Positions 57,130 through 64,000 of a DNA stretch of 64,000 nucleotides are shown piece by piece. Where the stretch lies: contig JAACJK010000016.1 in NCBI GenBank assembly GCA_013368325.1, forward strand, positions 62,001 to 126,000, in the 5' to 3' direction. Numbering within the stretch: position 1 is the first letter of the stretch; every line of letters starts with the position of its first letter. Under the pieces are notes generated by a model that worked only from the letters and a program-made list of their open reading frames with translations, made no database searches and was not told the DNA's origin. The DNA is from Ephemerocybe angulata. Lineage: Eukaryota; Basidiomycota; Agaricomycetes; Agaricales; Psathyrellaceae. Position numbers and translations under genes: made by a program.

Positions 57130-58123
57130 TGCCTTCAAGTAAACGAGGGTGTGGAATTAAAATGAGTTGATGTGGGCACCGAAGGGATGTTTTTAAGACA
57201 GCGGAATAGCGCGGCAAAACGGATATACAGTTGGTAATCATTTCGTAAATTTGGGACCTTGAGAACGAGGATCCGGCTCGGATAGATCGTAGCCTTAGGG
57301 GTACATGTGGACGTGGAACAGGTTAGCAACAGGTGTCCTTTGACGGGTGAGTGTATTGCCTGGTGGGTCCATATTTTCTACGAGACATCAAACGCGGCCC
57401 CCCGTCCCCGTCCCCGACCCTCGTCGACTTCGACTTTCGTGAGAATGAATGAAGATAGAACCCAGGTGACGTGATGTACGCTAGATCTTGCTACATCGAC
57501 AAAATGACGGCAAAAAATCATCGTTTCTAGGGATTTTGCGTTTGGGGCCTTGGGCCGATCAAAGCGAGGCGTCTATTTGGGATTGGCCTTCGTATCCCGA
57601 TCACAAGCTCCCATCTCTCCTGACTCATCCCGACCACAGCCTGGAGCCTAAAAAACGCCTAAAATAGGTTAGATTATGTACGCTCAAATCTGGGAGTGAG
57701 ACTGTGCTCACCCTAAACGTCGGCTACCACCCAAATTATCTTTCCGCAGCAACGAGATTACTGTGCATGGGAACACATTCACGCTGCCGTCGATCAACCG
57801 CTCGCATCTTCCTCCTTTCCAACTCGGCATCCCGGGTTCACTATTTTTGTAAATATGTAACACACATGTATATATACCACCGATGCTGGTAGTGGTTTTC
57901 TCAGTGCCTGGTGCATCCCCCACATCGTACGTCTCATCCACCCAGCTGTTGTCCCTCCAGTGTCTGATACCTCTCCATCTCTCTCTAGATCTATAGGCTG
58001 GTCCTACATCATCACCTACACAACACAACTTTACCTCCCACTTAAGGTAAGCGATCCTCGAGTACATTCTACATTTTACAGAACGCCGGAGTTAATGGTC
58101 GCCGTCTTAGAAAATCTTCAAAA
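57130..58123. other. Intergenic, no gene seen
   Basis: Short frames only. A GAATGAATGAAG piece near 57446 recalls the spacer of the tandem arrays. Holds the divergent promoters of the two secreted-protein genes. Confidence 0.35.
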
Positions 58124-58699
58124 ATGCGTTTCTCCACGACCCTCACGCTCCTCAGCGCCCTTATCCTTAGCGGCTCCAACGTCCTAGCTATACCCGTTCC
58201 CGTACGTCATCTCTCTCCCCTAGTACACACTTTGAACATCCGTCTCACGTTACTCTCATCCTTACAGGCGACAGACGCAGTCTCCAATGACCTCACCTCC
58301 CTTGCGGCTCGGGAGCTCTCGTACGAGTCCACCGTCGAGGCCCGCGCTTTTGGCTTTGACGCTCCCATTCTTGAGGAGCGCGGTGTGCGTTCTGCTTGGC
58401 GGAATCTGAAGAACAAGATTACGGGAGGAGGCAGCAGTGCACCAGCAGAGCTCGAGCGCCGAGAACTCGGGGGCGATTCGGAACTCCTGGAGCGCGGCGA
58501 GGGCAAGAGCTCAACGCGACCTGTCAAGGTCAGCAGTAGGTATCGACGCAGGTCTCTCTCGGCTGCTGACCTCCGCGCGCGGCGTGAGGAGCTCGAGCAG
58601 CGCGATGTTCGCGTGGCCCTCGGGACTTACTTGAACCTCCGGAGGCGGGCGCTCGAGCGCGATTCGATCGTGGAACGTAGTGGGCACGGGCGTTGGTAG
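58124..58699 (+). CDS. Secreted protein with many dibasic/acidic-basic sites
   Basis: Exons 58124-58201 and 58268-58699 (intron GTACGT...TTACAG) give 169 residues. MRFSTTLTLLSALILSGSNV with LAIPVP is a signal peptide. The mature part is rich in Glu/Arg and has repeated LEERG, LERRE, LERGE, LEQRD and LERDS spaced through it, plus RYRRRSL. Dibasic sites suggest Kex2-type trimming into small peptides, but they may only reflect charge-rich composition. No cysteines. Shares the general style, not a clear alignment, with the other two secreted proteins. Frame intact, strong signal peptide. Confidence 0.65.
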   Translation: MRFSTTLTLLSALILSGSNVLAIPVPVRHLSPLVHTLNIRLTLLSSLQATDAVSNDLTSLAARELSYESTVEARAFGFDAPILEERGVRSAWRNLKNKITGGGSSAPAELERRELGGDSELLERGEGKSSTRPVKVSSRYRRRSLSAADLRARREELEQRDVRVALGTYLNLRRRALERDSIVERSGHGRW

Positions 58700-59560
58700 A
58701 TTACGCTGGTGGTATATAGATGGTTTATTAAACAAATGAAGTGATATTTTTGAACTGGTACAGCTTGAACGGAAGGTATACCATGGTGTGTTTGCCTGAA
58801 TAAATCGGCTTCGCCTCCCGAGCCCAGAGTCTACTTGAGCTCTCTCCACATGTGTATGTGGGCCTAAGGGTTCCCTGAGAATGTCTGTACACCATCTCCA
58901 CACCACTGACCGTTGACTGACCGTCGCCCTGACACCCTCTCTACAATGTCAAAAATCTGGTGGGGGACGGCTTCGTGAGGTAGGGCCCGGCTTGTTGATG
59001 AGTCGGGGCGTCGCTGACACCGTGCACACGGCTCGGCGTGCAAAGTATGTAAGTCATTCCTTCATATGTATGTCTGTCATTCCAAATTGTATCTGATCTT
59101 TCATTCATAGGAGTGATGCTGGGTATTTGTAGATACGTATTCGCGTATCGTCACCCTTACCGACGACAGTCTCAGACATTCTGCTTCGCATCCAGCGCCG
59201 ATATCATATCGCGGTGAGTCTATTCTGCGGCTTCCATTTCGTGTAACTCACATTGTATTTCAGTCTATCCGAAGAACGGCTTGTTGACGGTCGTTATACC
59301 GTCCGTAAGTTCCAAATTGATTGATTCCCTTGCCACGCCATCCCAGCATGTACATAGAGGCTGACTTTCGTTCATTCCCGATTCGCGCTATGGAGTTCAT
59401 TTTGGGTAGAATAGATTATATCCGTAGACTACAAGAAGACCTTAGTTCAAGTTTACTCGTAGTCTAACCCTAGACTAGATTTTTAAATTATCGTTGCATG
59501 TGAGTACGTAAATGAGTCTATGTCAGGTATGTACGTTTGCGAGGGACATACCTTCCGTTT
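58700..59560. other. Gene-free
   Basis: AT-richer DNA with no long frame in any phase and no repeat that I recognise. Confidence 0.45.
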
Positions 59561-59567
59561 TCCTATT

Positions 59568-61722
59568 ATGGCACGAATACTGTAACATTATTATAGTGTA
59601 TTTTCACGACTTTTTGGTACATGAATAATTTGAGATTCAGACAGAAAATGGGACACCCCCAAAGCCATACAGTACATGGCATCGGTTCGCATGGCAAATG
59701 AGTACATACCAGATATTGTTAATTAGTACATGGTAATTCGGGGTAGCAGAATATTGGACATTGCATGAAACCATAATAGGACATCAAGATATCCGACACT
59801 GGAGCACTGTACATACCAGCGCGAGGATTAGTACATGTCCATCTTTATATTGGTAGAGTTGCTTGGCAAGTCGTTCGCATTCAGGGAATACTTAAAACTT
59901 TAAAACAATTGAATTAATCATCTCCAGCTCCAGTCAGACGTAAGACTACCTCGCAGTAGACGTCTATACCCCAGGACCAGTCATCCTTCCCCAAATCCAT
60001 ATTTTTAACAGCCTCTCTAGCTTCCGCAATGAACTCGTCGTCTGTGATGACGATTCCTGCTTCCACCTCCTCGTCCAAGCTCGCAAAGTGATCAGACCTC
60101 GGTGCCATGGGATCTTCCTCCACTCCATCCTCTAGAACACTCTCTCCCTCAATGCCGTACTCATCGTCTACGTCTTCTGGTGTGTCTCCCACATCCTCGT
60201 TCCAATATCCTGCGTTTATGGCGGTTTCGCAACTGAGCTCATATAACGCGAGCGGTGTTTTGTAGCGTTCGGTGCGAAGGGAATGATTGTTCCATGACGT
60301 GGTGGTCTCATCTAGCGAACATTGAATCCGTGGGATGCAGCGGGATATTGCAGCGCGAGCGCCACGCGAGAGTCGCTGTGGTAATACGACTGGAGAGGCC
60401 AACGTTAAATGTTACACACTCCGTTGGTCGATGCACGCGCGAGACACTCACCTCTCATTTCGGCACAGACAGCGTCAAATCGAGGTACCGAATGCCCAGC
60501 TAATTGTCCCAAACCACCCCAGTGTCACCTATCATATAATATGGCACGAATAGTGTATCATTATTATCGTCCATTTTTGCGCCTTTTTGGTACATGATCA
60601 CATGGGATATGAGGTGATAAATAGGACATCCTCCGGAAGAGATGGTACATGTCATTCAGTAGCTTGCTAGATAGGTACACCTGAGATTTTGAAGTCTGGT
60701 ACATCATGATTCCGCGTGGCAAATTGTAGGACATGCCGGTTGGTCGAGGGACTTGTGGTTTCTTCAGTCCAAGCTCTCATCCTGCGCCTAGCAGTTCGAT
60801 CACCCCGCGGCGCGGTCCAGCTCAAGGCTGAACCCATACAAACCCAAGTGGAATATTGCCTCTCAATGACGGACCTTATGGGTTACTTACTTGAGTATTT
60901 GTTTGATTGACATTAAATATGGGGTGATAGGTGGATGAACGGGGAGGGAAGGGACAAGGATTGGACAAGGGTTTCTGATGAGTCGAGTTGCACGTACGGA
61001 TCTAGCCATACTTACTCTACCCGAACCTTATTTAAATTAGTGAACACATTATACAGTCACTATCACCCTCCGAATAAAAATTTCGGATTCCGAGAGGCCG
61101 TAGAAAGCTGGGAGAAAGGGGAAGAGAGCAGCACTGATGGGCGCCTATTCATCGAACTTTGATCCTGTTGCTAGAGTCGAGTTGAAGGCGGGAGGATTTC
61201 AATGGGCTGTTTTCTAATTAAATCTTTAACACTTAACAGAACTGTGTATTTCCCGTCAAGAGTCAGCCAATCAAATGTGACGCGAAGGAGAGGAGGATGG
61301 GGATGAGACTCGAGTGAGGATGTGCTGTGGGGGTTTCCACTGGCACACTGCTTAACTGCTCTTAACTTTTGCTTGGTCCCTCCTGTGTCCACTTCTCACT
61401 GAGCTGCGAAAGCAATGCCCAACCTGCCTGGGGAGTGAACCACTGTCCCAGGATGGAAATTTGAGTTGGACGGTGGATCAGCCATCGTTTTTCCAGGCTT
61501 GGCGGATACATGCGGGGTCGCATTGGTGTACCAGCCCAAAAAGAGAAATATGTGACTTATATACCACCATCGTAGCATGTACCAATTCCCGTAATTCACA
61601 TGTACCAACCATTTTAAGGTGAATGTACCTCATTGAAACGGGATGTATGAAGATGTACCAAAACCTGCTGGAATTGTTACACATGTACTGAGTTGTAATA
61701 ATGATACAATATTCGTGCCATA
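59568..61722. mobile_element. Nested elements with ATGGCACGAATA ends and GTACAT arrays
   Basis: The terminal word ATGGCACGAATA is found facing right at 59568 and 60541, and as its complement TATTCGTGCCAT at 61710-61721. Inside the left ends GGTACAT or AGTACAT recur every 20-60 bp; inside the right end the complement ATGTACC recurs (61580-61680). Subterminal arrays of short words in mirrored orientation are typical of DNA transposons. The simplest reading is an element of about 1.18 kb (60541-61721) inserted into an older one starting at 59568. Target duplications are not clear. Confidence 0.6.
59914..60530 (-). CDS. Acidic protein fragment inside the nested element
   Basis: The final exon 60395-59914 encodes a basic start (QRLSRGARAAISRC) and an acidic C-terminal half (DTPEDVDDEYGIEGE), ending LRLTGAGDD. 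A good intron (GTGAGT...CTCCAG) joins it to an upstream exon from about 60530 that reads AGHSVPRFDAVCAEMR in frame. That exon is cut off by the ATGGCACGAATA terminus at 60541, so the gene is 5'-truncated. It may be the remains of the element's own protein. Family not recognised. Confidence 0.4.
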
Positions 61723-61729
61723 ATATAAA

Positions 61730-62050
61730 TATGGCACGAATATTGTATCTTTATTATATTTTGGTACAACAGGCCTATTTACGTGCATTTGGTGGTACAC
61801 CCTTCCCCTCAGAGCATCAGTTTGGTACAATGGTGAGGTGGGCATCGGTACATTAGCAATTTTAGAATAGATACATGGGTTTGCAGTGGTACATTGAGGT
61901 TAATAAAATTGGTACATCTACATGGCAGAAAGGGACATGGCGCACAAAACGAGTACACTCACACTTTCAAAATAGGTACACCGGAGAACACTCACCAACA
62001 TAGTATACATGACAGGGAGTTTGTACTGACTGTAGTACATACATAGTATG
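61730..62050. mobile_element. Left end of a further GTACAT element
   Basis: A rightward ATGGCACGAATATTGTATC at 61731 lies 8 bp after the right end of the previous element, forming a 60-bp palindrome. GGTACA words follow to about 62040. No matching right end appears before the window ends. Confidence 0.5.
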
Positions 62051-63060
62051 TCCGTATCTGACTTGGCCTCCATCCAGGTCCCAGTGCCAATTAAACCGTC
62101 CTGCCCAACGGCGGGCGTGTGACCGTCTCCTCTTCCTCTGTTCCTCCTCTTCCTCCATCGCCTCGTCCTTCAACCTGAACGGAAGTAGGGAGGGTAAACG
62201 AAGTGTGATCCATGTAGACTTCTGACAGAGTACTGGTTGCAGAGTACGCCGTGGACAGGGAGCTGAGAGGTACGCGTAACGCGGTTGATATTACGGCTGT
62301 GGGGACTCGGTTGTGACGTCGTTTGAAGACGACACATCTGCCACGGTACAGCTTGTTGCCTCTAAACGGAGCAGATTGGTAGTGTAATACTAGGTATATC
62401 GCATTTCCAGCTCAAGTGCCAATGCTATGATAGAACACTTATGCTGAATAAATTGTAAGCGCCCATGCCGAGTCAGGTTTCAGCTACTGAGGCATCGCCG
62501 CATCGGCAAAAATTGTGAAACACGGATAAGAGCATATCTCACAATGTGCGTAGGCTATGTCGGGGGCGGGTGCTGACCTTCAGCATGGAATAGTCATGAA
62601 TTTCAAATTGTTATCTATCTCCTGGTGGATACAAGAGAAGGTTGCTGGGTGCACTACTACTGTACTACTGGGCTAGGAATCTGCAATATTGCCCACTTTA
62701 TACAAATGAACACTCGAATAGGAAGAGGTTGGGTTGGAAAAGACTGTAATGACAGGATAGACGCCCACATCTGACTGTCATATTGAAGCCGAAGAGAATC
62801 CGGCATAAGGCGCTTATACTTATCATGCGCGCGATGTGGGCTCACATGCGGAAGAGGTTCAATAAGCGCCCACGTGGTGTACAGCCCACCCACGCACCTA
62901 GAGCATATGTCGCAGGCTACTCAGGTCCAGAGATATGACTCCATCATGTTTTGAAACACGCTAAACCGGGTTTGAAGGTGGATACGGTGGATAACGAGGC
63001 ACGTATGCAGGTCTGGTTGCGCAGACAGGCAATACTTGCCAGGAGTCGGAGCAAGGATTA
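62051..63060. other. Gene-free
   Basis: Short frames only; no splice-supported model and no repeat recognised. Confidence 0.4.
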
Positions 63061-63078
63061 CTGCTAGAGCACCATTTG

Positions 63079-63086
63079 TATAAATA
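63079..63086 (+). promoter_or_regulatory. TATA box of the 63.3-kb gene
   Basis: TATAAATA followed by a G run, about 205 bp before the ATG at 63291. Confidence 0.45.
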
Positions 63087-63290
63087 GGGGGAAAATGCAC
63101 TCAGCGTAGCTCAGCTTCAACCCTCTGTTCGAAGTTTTCCACCCGATACATATTCCTGAGTTGAGCCTCTGCTCCTCGAGTCCCGTCAAACTACCAACAT
63201 CCTGAAGATAGCCCCGCTGCGATAGGTAAGAGCTATTACGCTGTCATATTAACTTTATATCCCTCTGATATCTCGGACTATTGCTCAGCT

Positions 63291-63598
63291 ATGAGCAACT
63301 TAGGGCGATGTGTAAACAAGAAGTGCGAGTTTGGGTGCACGGTCTTTTTCTCGCTCACTTCTGACCCTGGATTGGATATCCGGGGGCAGAAGTGCCTTTG
63401 TGGTTGCTTTGGAATGCAACACGAGCAGGGAGCGAGTGGAAATAGTACAGGTAGTGCAGAGACTAACTCTGGAATGGTATGTTCATTTCATTTATACCAT
63501 TATAGCTATACTGAGTTTAATTTATGACAACTGTGTATTAGGGAAGTGCTCCCTCGTTTGAGTCAGACGCAGCTGCAGGTTCAGGGCCCCTGGGTTGA
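63291..63598 (+). CDS. Cysteine-rich N-terminal domain protein
   Basis: Exons 63291-63476 and 63542-63598 (intron GTATGT...TTAG, phase 0) give 80 residues to a TGA. It starts MSNLGRCVNKKCEFGC and has CLCGCFGMQHEQ, so the pattern C-x4-C-x3-C...C-x-C-x-C...QH could bind zinc. Then comes an S/G-rich linker (FESDAAAGSGPLG). In basidiomycetes such a motif often opens longer proteins, some of them linked to transposable elements, so another intron before the stop may carry the gene beyond the window. Function unknown. Confidence 0.4.
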
Positions 63599-63599
63599 G

Positions 63600-64000
63600 T
63601 TTTGGTCAAAAATGGGGGTCACAGAAAATTCTGGCAAACTATACCGATGTTTAGGGACATATATGGAGGTCATATATCCCAAATATCTCGAATTTCGGCG
63701 GACCCAATCTTCCTCCAGAAGGGGTGCAATGTGGGAATCGGCCTAGGCCTGGTTTGCACTAATTGGGATCCCTAAAAATCGGGGTATTGATTTTATGCAT
63801 TTGCATATACTCCTGGGAGGACACATGCCAAGTTTCGTGATTTATGGAGCCCTATGCAGGGCGCTAGAGCTGGAATAGGTACGAGGGGGAGACCATTGCC
63901 TGGTCAATGCAATATGTTTGCATAATTCGTAAAAACGTGCACATGGTAAGGTAAGGGTAGTATCAATATGGGTGCCAAGTTAGGGCCTTTATGGGTGATT
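63600..64000. other. Window edge, no gene seen
   Basis: Contains downstream introns or 3' sequence of the preceding gene at most. Confidence 0.3.

Noticed and set aside
1..64000. CRISPR array, bacterial operon, prophage or telomeric repeat
   Set aside because: No evenly spaced direct repeats with unique spacers, no ribosome-binding-site-led gene strings and no TTAGGG tracts. All genes that can be modelled are spliced or single fungal genes.

Overview
The window is filamentous-fungal DNA, most likely from an Agaricomycete basidiomycete; a Rhizoctonia/Ceratobasidium-like fungus would fit, but that is inference. Genes are broken by many 45-70 bp GT-AG introns. The recognisable families are an SLMAP/Far9-10-like FHA tail-anchored protein, DUF6533-like seven-helix proteins, a Chs7-like polytopic family and an Agaricomycete DDE transposase. 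There are no rRNA genes, CRISPR arrays or bacterial-type operons. Real genes are sparse, and over half of the window is duplicated or repetitive.

Layout. 0-1 kb: 3' half of a DUF6533-like gene (A). 2.6-3.0 kb: small secreted protein. 6.2-7.0 kb: five-exon 200-residue protein with a possible PD-(D/E)XK-like core. 8.0-12.2 kb: first copy of a segmental duplication holding a broken Chs7-like gene with kilobase introns. 13.1-13.5 kb: short terminal-inverted-repeat element. 13.7-19.5 kb: apparently intact six-exon transposase gene of about 1825 residues, ending in a PHD finger. 20.1-24.4 kb: second copy of the duplication, split by two small elements whose 8-bp target duplications and empty sites can both be read. 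25.0-29.9 kb: left arm of a large palindrome carrying a tandem array. 31.0-33.1 kb: multi-exon membrane protein. 35.1-37.8 kb: FHA gene, enclosed by its own inverted repeat (33.3-34.1 and 38.8-39.4 kb). 40.2-42.1 kb: second DUF6533-like gene (B). 43.8-44.9 kb: 1.11-kb foldback element with G-tract stems. 46.8-47.7 kb: rearranged FHA pseudogene carrying an RNase H fragment. 48.9-54.1 kb: right arm of the palindrome. 54.1-56.4 kb: further copies of the same repeats. 56.7-57.1 and 58.1-58.7 kb: two secreted-protein genes. 59.6-62.0 kb: nested elements with subterminal GTACAT arrays. 63.3 kb to the end: start of a cysteine-rich gene.

How it fits together. The host genes are unrelated single genes (membrane, secreted and trafficking/signalling proteins), not a pathway cluster. 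The main story is structural. Duplication, inversion and transposon insertion have built a palindrome with roughly 5-kb arms and a 19-kb loop, and have copied and degraded the Chs7-like, DUF6533-like and FHA genes. The strongest candidates for something new are the PHD-tipped transposase, the reiterated hairpin core inside the palindrome arms, the PD-(D/E)XK-like orphan and the paralogous secreted half-zinc-finger proteins.

Limits. Exon borders were read by eye from splice signals, reading-frame continuity and paralogue alignment. Family names come from motif recognition, without any search.
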